Positions 23,054-30,351 of a stretch of 38,756 nucleotides of DNA are shown here, piece after piece. Below the pieces are notes generated by a model, which worked only from the letters and a program-made list of their open reading frames with translations, ran no database searches and was not told where the DNA came from. Position 1 is the first letter of the stretch, and each line of letters begins with the position of its first letter. The translations under genes and the position numbers were made by a program. Origin of the DNA: Nitrospira sp. (GTDB taxonomy: Bacteria; Nitrospirota; Nitrospiria; Nitrospirales; Nitrospiraceae); contig VGXD01000001.1 of assembly GCA_016873525.1 (NCBI GenBank), forward strand, positions 1 to 38,756, in the 5' to 3' direction.

Positions 23054-24081
23054 CTCGCCCTTTTTAACGGCACGGTGAACTGGCCGTTCCTGCCGTAGAC
23101 GGTGAGCTGCGCCGGGGCCTGCTCGCCGGAACGCAGAAAGGCGTGCCAAAAATCCCCGATGTTGTAGAGTTGGCTGTCGTCGATGGCTGTAATGACATCG
23201 CCGACCTGAAGCCCGGCTTCAGCCGCCAACCGAGCCGGTTCAACCTGCAGCACCGCGACCCCCCGGTCCACCTCCAGGTTGAAGCTGGCGGCGAGGCTGG
23301 GCGTCACCGTCGCCGGGACAAACCCGATATCGGGCCGCAGGACCGTCCCGCGCTCCAAGAGGGATTGAATGTTGGGCGAGACGGCATCGATGGAAATCGC
23401 GTAACTGATCGCCTGCGCCGAGGGGGCGACGGCGGCATTGATCCCCACCACACGCCCGGACAAATCGACCAAGGGGCCTCCGCTGTTGCCCGGATTGATG
23501 GCCGCATCGGTCTGGATCAGGTCATACAGCGTTTCCCCGTTCGGAGCCAGAATCGACCGGTCCAGGGCGCTGACCACGCCCACCGTCACCGTGGACCCTC
23601 CCTTCAAGGCGAAGGGATTGCCGATCGCGACCACGGTCTCGCCGATCTGGAGTTTCGAGGACTCGCCGAAGCGGGCGGCGACAAGGTCCTTGGCGGAAAT
23701 CTTGATCACGGCCAAGTCCAGCAGGAAATCTCGGCCCATCACACGCCCCGGCGTCAACCGCCCGGTCGGAAGCCCCACGACGACGCTTTTGACCCCCTCG
23801 ACCAAATGGTTGTTGGTGAGGACATAGCCCCGTTCATCGATGATCAGCCCCGATCCGGACCCTGGCTGAGAGGGGTGCTGAACGGCCGAAGGCGGCACGC
23901 CCCGCGTCATGATCGTGACCACCGAGGGCCGCACCGCCGCCACCACCTCAGGAATTGTCATCTCCTTCTGCTTCACGGAGGCGACGCCGTTGTCGGACAA
24001 GGCTCGCTCGGCGACCCCTCCCGCCAAGCTGAGGGCTACGACCGCAAGTCCCATGGCCCAGATTGTCTTGCGCAAGCTCAT
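23050..24081 (-). CDS. Periplasmic serine endoprotease, HtrA/DegP family
   Basis: 343 residues with an N-terminal export or anchor segment (RKTIWAMGLAVVALSLAGG). The trypsin-like domain carries the triad H92 (TNNHLV), D122 (LDLAVIK) and S200 (NPGNSGGPL), and one PDZ domain covers about 250-330 (GVAVLQVEPARLAAEAGLQVGDVI). A single PDZ domain and length near 350 fit DegS-like or HhoA-like members rather than two-PDZ DegP. Likely role: quality control of envelope proteins. The ATG at 24081 has an AAGGGACGGA ribosome site; the frame extends to 24126 but adds only an arginine-rich leader. First gene of the htrA-lipB-gdhA operon. Confidence 0.92.
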   Translation of the reverse strand: MSLRKTIWAMGLAVVALSLAGGVAERALSDNGVASVKQKEMTIPEVVAAVRPSVVTIMTRGVPPSAVQHPSQPGSGSGLIIDERGYVLTNNHLVEGVKSVVVGLPTGRLTPGRVMGRDFLLDLAVIKISAKDLVAARFGESSKLQIGETVVAIGNPFALKGGSTVTVGVVSALDRSILAPNGETLYDLIQTDAAINPGNSGGPLVDLSGRVVGINAAVAPSAQAISYAISIDAVSPNIQSLLERGTVLRPDIGFVPATVTPSLAASFNLEVDRGVAVLQVEPARLAAEAGLQVGDVITAIDDSQLYNIGDFWHAFLRSGEQAPAQLTVYGRNGQFTVPLKRAR

Positions 24082-24134
24082 TCCGTCCCTTCTTGCTCGC
24101 CGCCCTCGCACACCTCGCCTCCGCAAACGTCCCC

Positions 24135-24163
24135 ATTGTCTCCCAATTGACGTTTAGTCTCAA
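24135..24163 (-). promoter_or_regulatory. Sigma-70-type promoter for htrA-lipB-gdhA
   Basis: On the minus strand TTGAGA (24158-24163) and GACAAT (24135-24140) have a 17-bp spacer. The transcript would begin near 24128, about 47 nt before the htrA ATG at 24081. This also argues against the longer htrA frame starting at 24126. Confidence 0.55.
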
Positions 24164-24179
24164 GCTCCTTCGCGCGCTG

Positions 24180-24213
24180 GAAATAAAACGGGCGAGACTT
24201 GCGCCTCGCCCGT
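24180..24213 (-). terminator. Intrinsic terminator of the sigma factor gene
   Basis: On the minus strand ACGGGCGAG and CTCGCCCGT form a 9-bp stem around an 8-nt loop (24188-24213), followed by TTTTATTT. It begins about 32 nt after the sigma gene stop codon and precedes the htrA promoter. A classic Rho-independent layout. Confidence 0.8.
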
Positions 24214-24244
24214 GACTGCCCCCGACCGTGATTCTTGTCTGTAC

Positions 24245-25504
24245 TTACTTGATCGATTCAAACATCTGCTTGATTTCCGGCGTCTTCAACTTCTTGATCG
24301 CCTTGGCCTCAATCTGGCGGATCCGCTCCCGCGTCACCGAGAGGCTCTGCCCGACCTGTTCGAGCGTGCAGGGCTCGTCCTGCCCGATCCCGAACCGCAA
24401 TCGGATCACCGTTTGCTCGCGGGGCGTCAGCGTGCCCAGGATGCGATCCAACTCGCGCGTCAGCTCGGTGCGATGGACACGCGAGTCCGGGGTGACCGCC
24501 TGGCGATCCGCGATCAATTCGCCGAACAACGTTTGCCCGTCCCCGATCGGATTTTCCAGGGAGACCGGCTCCTGAAAGACCTGCATCGTTTCCTGGATTT
24601 TTTCGGGACGGGTCCGCAGCGCCTGCCCGACCTCTTCGAGGCGAGCTTCCCGGCCAAGTTGCTGGACCAGCCGCCGCGACGTCCGCACGATCCGATGCGA
24701 CGCCTCCGTCATGTGCACGGGAATCCTGATGGTGCGGGATTGATCGGCCAGCGCCCGCGTGATCCCTTGGCGAACCCACCAAGTCGCGTAGGTGCTGAAC
24801 TTGAACCCCTTGCGATGTTGGTAGCGCTCCGCCGCCTTCATGAGCCCGATATTGCCTTCCTGAACCAGATCCAGCAGGCCGAGCCCCCGGCCGTTGTAAT
24901 GCTTGGCGATGTCCACGACCAGACGGAGATTGCACCGGACCATCTCATCCTTGCCGTTTTCCAACACAGCGCGGGATTCGCGAAGCCGCCGATGACACAG
25001 CATCAATCGCTTCACCCTGAGCGTGGCGGTCTTGCCGGGTCCCTTCACCTCCGCGATCAGCGTGCGCAGGGCGGCTTCCGCTTGGTTGAGGACGATGGCG
25101 GAGAGGCCGCTCAAGCCACGAATCTCGCGCAGGGCGCCGATCGCTTCCAGCAGAGCCTCGCTCTTCTTCGCCTGGCCGACGATCTCAACCGCTTCCTTCA
25201 AGGCCGCCCGAATGCCTCGGCTCCCCTGGTCAATCCGCTTGGCCAGCGCCAACTCCTCAGCCCGATTCAGGAGGGGTCGCTGCCCGAACGAGCGGAAGTA
25301 GAGCGACTCCAACGCCATGGAGACATCTTCCTTGGGGACGGCGGCTTGTTCTGCCTCGCCTTCCGCGGCACCGGCTTTGATCGCATCGCGCTCCATCACT
25401 TCCAGAAGATCGCTGGCTTCGGCATCGTCAGCCTCAAGCTCCAAGGCCTCCGGCTGTTCGGTGGTTTCCTCCAGATTCTCTTCGATGAGGGTATCTTTTC
25501 TCAT
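24245..25504 (-). CDS. Sigma-70 family RNA polymerase sigma factor (RpoD/RpoS group)
   Basis: 419 residues. After an acidic N-terminus (about 1-60), region 1.2 (DVSMALESLYF.SFGQRPLLNRAEELALAKRI) lies at 60-91. An inserted segment of about 90 residues (92-185) follows, then region 2 (CNLRLVVDIAKHYNGRGLGLLDLVQEGNIGLMKAAERY) with the -10 recognition helix at about 212-252, region 3 (IRIPVHMTEASHRI), and region 4 with the -35 helix-turn-helix TLEQVGQSLSVTRERIRQIEAKA. It lacks the long acidic region 1.1 of housekeeping RpoD and is shorter than typical RpoD, so it is probably a group 2 (RpoS-like) alternative sigma or a compact primary sigma. An AGAGGCCAAGACC site precedes the ATG. Confidence 0.9.
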   Translation of the reverse strand: MRKDTLIEENLEETTEQPEALELEADDAEASDLLEVMERDAIKAGAAEGEAEQAAVPKEDVSMALESLYFRSFGQRPLLNRAEELALAKRIDQGSRGIRAALKEAVEIVGQAKKSEALLEAIGALREIRGLSGLSAIVLNQAEAALRTLIAEVKGPGKTATLRVKRLMLCHRRLRESRAVLENGKDEMVRCNLRLVVDIAKHYNGRGLGLLDLVQEGNIGLMKAAERYQHRKGFKFSTYATWWVRQGITRALADQSRTIRIPVHMTEASHRIVRTSRRLVQQLGREARLEEVGQALRTRPEKIQETMQVFQEPVSLENPIGDGQTLFGELIADRQAVTPDSRVHRTELTRELDRILGTLTPREQTVIRLRFGIGQDEPCTLEQVGQSLSVTRERIRQIEAKAIKKLKTPEIKQMFESIK

Positions 25505-25604
25505 GGTCTTGGCCTCTTTTATTACGACTGCCCGAACGATTTCGTTGACATCTATTAGATAGAGAGAGAACCGGCCTAAAGGATTCGCCTGCCCTCGCTA
25601 AAAT

Positions 25605-25625
25605 AGACACATCTTTCCAGTGTCT
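25605..25625. promoter_or_regulatory. Inverted repeat upstream of the sigma factor gene
   Basis: AGACAC (25605-25610) and GTGTCT (25620-25625) are separated by 9 bp, about 100 bp ahead of the sigma start codon on the minus strand. The arms overlap a possible minus-strand promoter with CTGCAA and TCTATT at 17-bp spacing. It could be an operator. The support is weak. Confidence 0.3.
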
Positions 25626-25795
25626 TGCAGAATAGGGCACACCCTAAAACCGGAAATTTCATGGTCACGGGAGAGAAGGTAAGTCCGATAGGGAAGAAAT
25701 CAAGCCAGTTTCTTATGGTCCGTTAGATGACCCGCATGACCGTTCGCGTAGGTTGCGGCTCAAAGAGCCGGAGCCCAACATCGGCCAGACCTTGG

Positions 25796-25824
25796 TTGAA
25801 ATGCCACACCCATTCTCCTAGAAT
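25796..25824 (+). promoter_or_regulatory. Sigma-70-type promoter next to the trmI start codon
   Basis: TTGAAA at 25796-25801 and TAGAAT at 25819-25824 have a 17-bp spacer. Transcription would begin at about 25830-25832, at or beside the ATG at 25832. The message would be leaderless or nearly so, matching the absence of any ribosome site. Confidence 0.6.
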
Positions 25825-25831
25825 GCCCGCT

Positions 25832-26707
25832 ATGAAACAATTACACAACGGCGAGCGCATCCATCTGGTTGATAACAAGGCCCGGCAATACGCCCTGACG
25901 CTGAAGGCCGGAGAAATCTTCCAATACAGCGGCGAGACGATCCCCCACGACGAACTGATCGGCAAGGCCGATGGCTCCGTGGTGACGCTGTCGCGCGGCA
26001 AACGCATGCTGGCCCTCCGCCCCACCTTGGGCGAATACGTGCTGAAGATGCCGCGGGGCGCCCAGGTCATCTACCCGAAGGACCTGGCGATGATCACGAT
26101 CTGGGCGGATGTCTACCCCGGCGCCCGAGTCTTTGAAGCCGGGACCGGTTCGGGGGGTCTGACCATGGCCTTGCTCCGGGCCGTGGGAGATCGCGGCTCG
26201 GTGGTCAGCTATGAGGCGCGCGAAGACTTCGCCAAAACCGCCATGAAGAACATCGAACGATATCTCGGGCCGGTGCCCAATTTGACGGCGCGCCAGCAAG
26301 ACGCCTCCGAGGGGATTGAACCGGAGGAGGAAGCCGGGGGATTCGACCGGGTCGTGCTCGATCTGCCGGAGCCCTGGCGGATCGTCCCCCACGCCGCGCG
26401 CGCCCTCCGATCCGGCGGCCTGTACCTGAGCTTCGTGCCGACAGTCCCGCAAGTCATGCAGACGGTGGAAGCGCTGGAACGCGCCACGGTGTTCGGCATG
26501 ATCGAAACCTTCGAAACCCTGCTGCGGACCTGGAATATCAAGGGACGGAGCGTAAGGCCGGACCACCGGATGGTGGCCCACTCCGGCTTCATCACCGTCG
26601 CCAGGAAAGTCGAGCCGGGATTGCTGGCCGCCAGAGCGGCCGAGGTTGAAGCGGCGCCGGGCCACGATTCCGATGCCGAGGAACAAGACGAGGAGAACGC
26701 GGCATGA
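25832..26707 (+). CDS. trmI: tRNA (adenine-58-N1)-methyltransferase TrmI
   Basis: SAM-dependent methyltransferase that makes m1A58 in the T-loop of tRNA. From ATG 25832 the protein has 291 residues. It shows the N-terminal barrel domain (GERIHLVDNKARQYALTLKAGEIF), the SAM-binding FEAGTGSGGL at 101-110, VVSYEAREDF, and LDLPEPW in the catalytic region, plus ETLLRTWNIKGRSVRPDHRMVAHSGF near the end. The acidic C-terminal tail (about 30 residues, EEQDEENAA) is longer than usual. The frame runs upstream to 25727, but the promoter covers that part. The short-chain dehydrogenase gene overlaps it by 4 nt. Confidence 0.9.
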   Translation: MKQLHNGERIHLVDNKARQYALTLKAGEIFQYSGETIPHDELIGKADGSVVTLSRGKRMLALRPTLGEYVLKMPRGAQVIYPKDLAMITIWADVYPGARVFEAGTGSGGLTMALLRAVGDRGSVVSYEAREDFAKTAMKNIERYLGPVPNLTARQQDASEGIEPEEEAGGFDRVVLDLPEPWRIVPHAARALRSGGLYLSFVPTVPQVMQTVEALERATVFGMIETFETLLRTWNIKGRSVRPDHRMVAHSGFITVARKVEPGLLAARAAEVEAAPGHDSDAEEQDEENAA

Positions 26708-27459
26708 CGCGCCTGGACGGCAAGGTGGCCTTGATCACGGGCGGAGGGATCGGAATCGGCGCCGCGGTCGCGAAGCTGTTTGCCAAGGAAGGCGCGGCGG
26801 TCCTCATCACCGGCCGTCGAAAAGATCTCCTGGAGCGCGTGGTCGGCGAGATCGAGCGGGACGGAGGCCGTGCCCTGGCCGTCGCCGGCAGCGTGGCGGA
26901 CGAGGCCCACGCGCGAGGGGCCGTCGCACAGGCCGTCCGAACCTTCGGCAAACTGACCGTGCTGATCAACAACGCCGGGATCGGCTCCTTCGGCAAACCG
27001 CTCCATGAAATCGACGATGCCACCTGGAACGACTTGTTCGCCACCAATCTCACCGGCGCTTTCCGGATGACCCGGGCGGCCGTTCCCGAGATGCTCAAAG
27101 CGGGGGGAGGCGCGATCGTGAACGTCTCCTCGATCGCCGCCCTCGTCGGCATTCCCATGACCGCCGCCTACAGCGCCACCAAGGGCGGCCTGGACGCGCT
27201 CACCCGATGCACCGCCCTCGACTACGCCAAGCAGGGCATCCGCTGCAACTCCGTGAACCCCGGACTGGTGGACACCCCGATGGCCGCGCCGCTCATCAAC
27301 GATCAGGAACGGCTGGCCCAGGTCATCGCCGCCTATCCCCTCGGGCGTCCTGGCACATCGGAGGAAGTAGCCAAGCTCATTTTGTACCTGGCCTCAGACG
27401 AATCCTCCTGGGTTACCGGCGGCATCTTTCCCATCGACGGCGGCATGACGGCACAGTAG
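26704..27459 (+). CDS. Short-chain dehydrogenase/reductase (classical SDR)
   Basis: 251 residues with all classical SDR motifs: cofactor loop TGGGIGIG (12-19), NNAG (89-92), N115, the catalytic S142/S143-Y156-x3-K160 (VSSIAAL...AAYSATKGG), and VNPGLVDTPM followed by a C-terminal SSWVTGGIFPIDGG. Arginines after the second strand (TGRRKDLL) favour NADP(H). Substrate cannot be told: 3-oxoacyl-ACP reductase, glucose-dehydrogenase-like and sugar reductases all look alike here. The ATG overlaps the trmI stop by 4 nt, so the two are coupled, an unexpected pair of tRNA modification and oxidoreductase genes. Confidence 0.9.
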   Translation: MTRLDGKVALITGGGIGIGAAVAKLFAKEGAAVLITGRRKDLLERVVGEIERDGGRALAVAGSVADEAHARGAVAQAVRTFGKLTVLINNAGIGSFGKPLHEIDDATWNDLFATNLTGAFRMTRAAVPEMLKAGGGAIVNVSSIAALVGIPMTAAYSATKGGLDALTRCTALDYAKQGIRCNSVNPGLVDTPMAAPLINDQERLAQVIAAYPLGRPGTSEEVAKLILYLASDESSWVTGGIFPIDGGMTAQ

Positions 27460-27465
27460 GAGGAT

Positions 27466-27598
27466 GCTGAAAAGTGGGATTCAATCCAAATAATTTTCTG
27501 ATCATCCGCAGCTCTTTCGTGCCGGATGACCTGCGGAAGACAAGAGAGATTGTCTGCCTTTGCGCTTTGGATGCAATGAGATCGAGCGCATTTTCAGC
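27466..27598. repeat. Nested inverted-repeat element (MITE-like or structured RNA)
   Basis: Four perfect pairings nest in 133 nt. GCTGAAAA (27466-27473) pairs with TTTTCAGC (27591-27598). ATCCAAA (27484-27490) pairs with TTTGGAT (27566-27572). TCCGCAG (27505-27511) pairs with CTGCGGA (27531-27537). AGACAA (27538-27543) pairs with TTGTCT (27550-27555) across GAGAGA. It sits between the SDR gene and the small secreted protein gene. Terminal inverted ends with internal hairpins suggest a miniature mobile element, but no target duplication is visible; a structured leader RNA is the alternative. Confidence 0.4.
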
Positions 27599-27653
27599 GA
27601 ACCCAGAATAGTTACGGCTCAAGAAATCCCCGCTTAAAAGGGAGGGTGCCGTC

Positions 27654-27983
27654 ATGCTCTGTAATCCTCGAACGCTACGGCACACGAGCATCGCGCTGGT
27701 TATGCTCGTTTTGTCCATCTGCCTGGCCAGCGAAAACACAGCCATTGCCCAAGGGGGCACGGACTTTCCTGGGATAGTCCTCATGGTGGACCCAGCGGCC
27801 GGCAAACTCGCTGTGAAGAAGGACGCAGGAGGCACCAGGTTCACTTTCGCGGTAAACGACAAAACCCAGTTTGACGGGCCCGGCCTCAAGAGCCTCAAGG
27901 ATGTCAAAAAGGGCGACAATGTTACGGTCAACTATCAGGTGATCGGCAGCCAATACCTTGCCGTAAAGGTGACGAAGAAGTGA
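27654..27983 (+). CDS. Small periplasmic beta-rich protein
   Basis: 109 residues with a signal peptide (TSIALVMLVLSICLASENTAIAQ). The mature part of about 75 residues reads as a beta-barrel: FPGIVLMVDPAAGKLAVKK, FTFAVNDKTQFDG, then SLKDVKKGDNVTVNYQVIGSQYLAVKV. That pattern, a G-x-V-x3-D-x3-G-x-L-x-V strand, a T-x-F strand and a final KGDxVxVxY, is like DUF5666-type OB-fold domains. A GGGAGGG ribosome site lies about 8 nt before the ATG. Its stop overlaps the aroE ATG by 1 nt (TGATG), so an exported protein is coupled to a shikimate enzyme. Function unknown. Confidence 0.7.
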   Translation: MLCNPRTLRHTSIALVMLVLSICLASENTAIAQGGTDFPGIVLMVDPAAGKLAVKKDAGGTRFTFAVNDKTQFDGPGLKSLKDVKKGDNVTVNYQVIGSQYLAVKVTKK

Positions 27984-28837
27984 TGGAGATCAACACCCAG
28001 ACTCAGTTGTGCGGGCTGCTCGGCAATCCGGTCGAGCATTCCCTCTCACCGGCCATCCACAACGCGGCGTTCCAAAAGCTGGGGCTGAACTTCGTCTATC
28101 TCGCATTCAAGGTGGAAGATTTGGAAGGGGCCATCCGGGGCATCAGGGCCCTGGGCAATCTGCGCGGCTTCAGCGTCACGATCCCGCACAAGGTGGCCGT
28201 TATCCCCTACTTGGACGAGGTGGAGCCCACAGCCGGACTCATCGGTTCGGTCAACACCATCGTCGTGAACAAGGGGAAGCTGACCGGCTACAACACCGAC
28301 GCCTCGGGAGCGCTCCGAGCCTTGGAACATGCCGGGACTTCACTGCGGGGCGAGCCGGTCTTATTGCTGGGGTCCGGGGGAGCCGCGCGGGCCATTGCCT
28401 TTGCCTTGGCCATGGAAGGCAAGATCGGCAAGCTCACGATCTTGGGCGTGGATGAGAAGGAACGGCAAGGCTTGGCCAAGGACCTACAAGCACGGACCCC
28501 GCTCAAGGTGGAAGAAGGTCCCATCGCGGAAGACACGCTCCGCCGCGGCATCGCGGCGAGCCGCATCCTGCTCCATTGCACGCCGCTCGGCATGTACCCC
28601 AAGGTCCAGGACACCTCTGTGCCGGCCGCCTTGTTGGCCCCGCACCTGACGGTCATGGACATTGTCTACAATCCGCTTGAGACGCGACTCCTGCGGGAAG
28701 CCAAGACCGTCGGCTGCCGGATTATTCCCGGGGTGGACATGTTCCTTTACCAAGCGATCGCTCAATTTGAACTGTGGACCGGACAAACCGCCCCCTCCGA
28801 CGTCATGCGGGCCGTCCTGGTCGCCCGATTCACATGA
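27983..28837 (+). CDS. aroE: Shikimate dehydrogenase
   Basis: NADPH-dependent reduction of 3-dehydroshikimate to shikimate. 284 residues. Substrate-binding SLSPAIHN (20-27), the catalytic K70 in VTIPHK, D106 in YNTDASG, and the dinucleotide loop LLGSGGAARA (128-137) are all in place; CTPLGMYP and the end region VDMFLYQAIAQFELWTG are family signatures. ATG 27983 is used; a GTG at 27980 is directly upstream. It is followed by aroK with a 4-nt overlap, so the shikimate pathway is split between this operon and the pheA-aroA cluster. Confidence 0.95.
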   Translation: MEINTQTQLCGLLGNPVEHSLSPAIHNAAFQKLGLNFVYLAFKVEDLEGAIRGIRALGNLRGFSVTIPHKVAVIPYLDEVEPTAGLIGSVNTIVVNKGKLTGYNTDASGALRALEHAGTSLRGEPVLLLGSGGAARAIAFALAMEGKIGKLTILGVDEKERQGLAKDLQARTPLKVEEGPIAEDTLRRGIAASRILLHCTPLGMYPKVQDTSVPAALLAPHLTVMDIVYNPLETRLLREAKTVGCRIIPGVDMFLYQAIAQFELWTGQTAPSDVMRAVLVARFT

Positions 28838-29334
28838 ACATCGTTCTGATCGGCTATCGGGGAACCGGCAAGAGCAGCGTGGGCAAGATTCTCGCGGAAC
28901 GGTTGCAGCGGGAGCTGATCTCCACCGACGCCGAAGTCGTCCAACGGGCTCGTCTCTCAATCCCCGATCTCGTGCAGCGATTCGGCTGGGAGCATTTCAG
29001 AGACCTGGAGTCCGACGTGTGCCGGGACCTGGCCGGCAGGGACAGGCTGGTCATCGACACGGGCGGCGGGGCGATCCTGCGGCCCCAGAACGTGGCCGCC
29101 CTCAAGACCAGTGGGATCCTGTTCTGGCTCACCGCAGCAGTGCCGACCATCATCGAGCGGATCGGGGGGGACAGCCAGCGTCCTTCCCTGACCGGCACGA
29201 AGTCCTTCACGGACGAAGTCGAAGACGTTCTCAAAGAGCGCCGGCCCAAATACCAGGCCGCAGCGGACCACGTCATCGCAACGGACGGGCGGTCCCCGGC
29301 CCAAGTGGCCGAGGCCATCCTGGCCAAGCTGTGA
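28834..29334 (+). CDS. aroK: Shikimate kinase
   Basis: ATP-dependent phosphorylation of shikimate to shikimate 3-phosphate, the substrate of AroA. 166 residues with P-loop GYRGTGKSS (7-15), the shikimate-binding STDAEVVQRA, FRDLE (in place of FR..E), DTGGGAIL, the lid-type RPSLTG and RRPKYQAAADHVI. The ATG overlaps the aroE stop by 4 nt (ATGA); the longer frame from 28774 lies inside aroE and is rejected. Length is normal for the family. Confidence 0.94.
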   Translation: MNIVLIGYRGTGKSSVGKILAERLQRELISTDAEVVQRARLSIPDLVQRFGWEHFRDLESDVCRDLAGRDRLVIDTGGGAILRPQNVAALKTSGILFWLTAAVPTIIERIGGDSQRPSLTGTKSFTDEVEDVLKERRPKYQAAADHVIATDGRSPAQVAEAILAKL

Positions 29335-29347
29335 GCCGGCCGGGCGG

Positions 29348-29376
29348 TTGATCTCGATATAGCTCCATGCTATGTT
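29348..29376 (+). promoter_or_regulatory. Promoter of the first RRM protein gene, long leader
   Basis: TTGATC at 29348-29353 and TATGTT at 29371-29376 with a 17-bp spacer. The transcript would begin near 29383, leaving about 197 nt of leader before the start codon. The leader has GC-rich complementary stretches (GGGGCC and GGCCCTGCCCC near 29398-29435). Confidence 0.5.
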
Positions 29377-29579
29377 ATTTTCGCTCTCCGTCGCTGCGGG
29401 GCCGAGCGAGGACGAGCCGAGTGACGGGGCCCTGCCCCAGACGTTGCCTTGCGAAGAGGAAGCCGGCCGGAAAGCGTGAGTGACCTGATGGTGCCGCCAG
29501 GGCACGCCGTGGCATCTCTCCTTACTCCCTCCTGTCCCTCTCCCCAACGCAATGTCGTCAGCCGTGCAAGGAGGTAGCC

Positions 29580-29888
29580 GTGGGGACCAAATTGTATGTG
29601 GGCAGTCTTCCTTATTCGACGACCGAGCAACAGTTGAACGAGCTGTTCGCGCCGTACGGAACGGTGCAGTCCGCGAAGGTGATCTCGGACCGGTACACCG
29701 GTCAGTCCCGTGGCTTCGGTTTCGTCGAAATGGCAACCGGTGAAGAGGCGCAGAAGGCCATTGCCGCGCTGAACGGCACGGCGCTCGGCGGGCGGACCCT
29801 CGTCGTCAACGAAGCCCGTCCGCAGGAAAAACGGTCCTTCAGCGGAGGGGGAGGGAGCGGGGGCGGCGAGCAACGGGATCGTCGGTAG
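29580..29888 (+). CDS. Glycine-tailed RRM RNA-binding protein 1
   Basis: 102 residues: one RNA recognition motif (about 2-80) with RNP2 KLYVGSLPYS and RNP1 SRGFGFVEMA, then a glycine-rich tail GGGGSGGGEQRDRR. This is the bacterial/cyanobacterial Rbp type, small single-RRM proteins often induced by cold and thought to act as RNA chaperones. The GTG start has an AAGGAGG ribosome site 5-6 nt away. A long leader and a strong terminator make it a single-gene unit. A close paralogue lies at 31805. Confidence 0.92.
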   Translation: MGTKLYVGSLPYSTTEQQLNELFAPYGTVQSAKVISDRYTGQSRGFGFVEMATGEEAQKAIAALNGTALGGRTLVVNEARPQEKRSFSGGGGSGGGEQRDRR

Positions 29889-29937
29889 CCATGGCGCCGG
29901 CCCGCTGACGGCCAGGCAGGATCGGACGGTTCGTGCG

Positions 29938-29973
29938 AAGGAGGCTGCGGCACACACGGCAGCCTCCTTTTTT
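29938..29973 (+). terminator. Strong intrinsic terminator after RRM protein 1
   Basis: AAGGAGGCTGC (from 29938) pairs with GCAGCCTCCTT (to 29969), an 11-bp stem with a 10-nt loop, and the stem runs into TTTTTT (29968-29973). It is 50 nt past the stop codon. Confidence 0.85.
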
Positions 29974-30033
29974 ATTGTCCACATCCCCCGCACCTTGACA
30001 AGCCCGCAACGGCAATGCTTGTAATAGCTCCAG

Positions 30034-30109
30034 GCGCCACTAGCTCAATGGATAGAGCATCGGACTTCGGATCCGAGGGTTGGGGGTTCAAGTCCCTCGT
30101 GGCGCACCA
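30034..30109 (+). tRNA. tRNA-Arg (anticodon UCG), CCA encoded
   Basis: A full cloverleaf is readable. The acceptor stem is GCGCCAC/GTGGCGC. The D-stem is GCTC/GAGC with an AATGGATA loop. The anticodon stem TCGGA/TCCGA encloses loop CTTCGGA, with anticodon TCG at positions 34-36, reading CGA and, with modification, other CGN arginine codons. Variable loop GGGTT precedes the T-stem GGGGG/CCCTC (one G-T pair) with loop TTCAAGT. A73 is followed by an encoded CCA (30107-30109). The gene stands alone, and its 3' side faces a lower-GC accessory patch, as at many tRNA integration sites, although no duplicated 3' end was found. Confidence 0.95.
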
Positions 30110-30351
30110 CCTTCCTCCAGCCACTTCCGCGCAGGACCCCTTTCTCCCTTCCTCGACGAGGGAAGGTCTGGGCCGGGACAATCCTCTTCATTACGATTGG
30201 GGGCCAAGATCATCTCAGGCCTCAGTAATTGCGCTCTCCGTATGGCAGGAAATGGGCAGCGCTCTGGCTAAAAGAATACGTGCAGGATGACTGGGTTTGT
30301 TCTATTCTCGATCAACTGGTAATTCGTCTCAGCAGGTGGGGAAGGCGTCCA

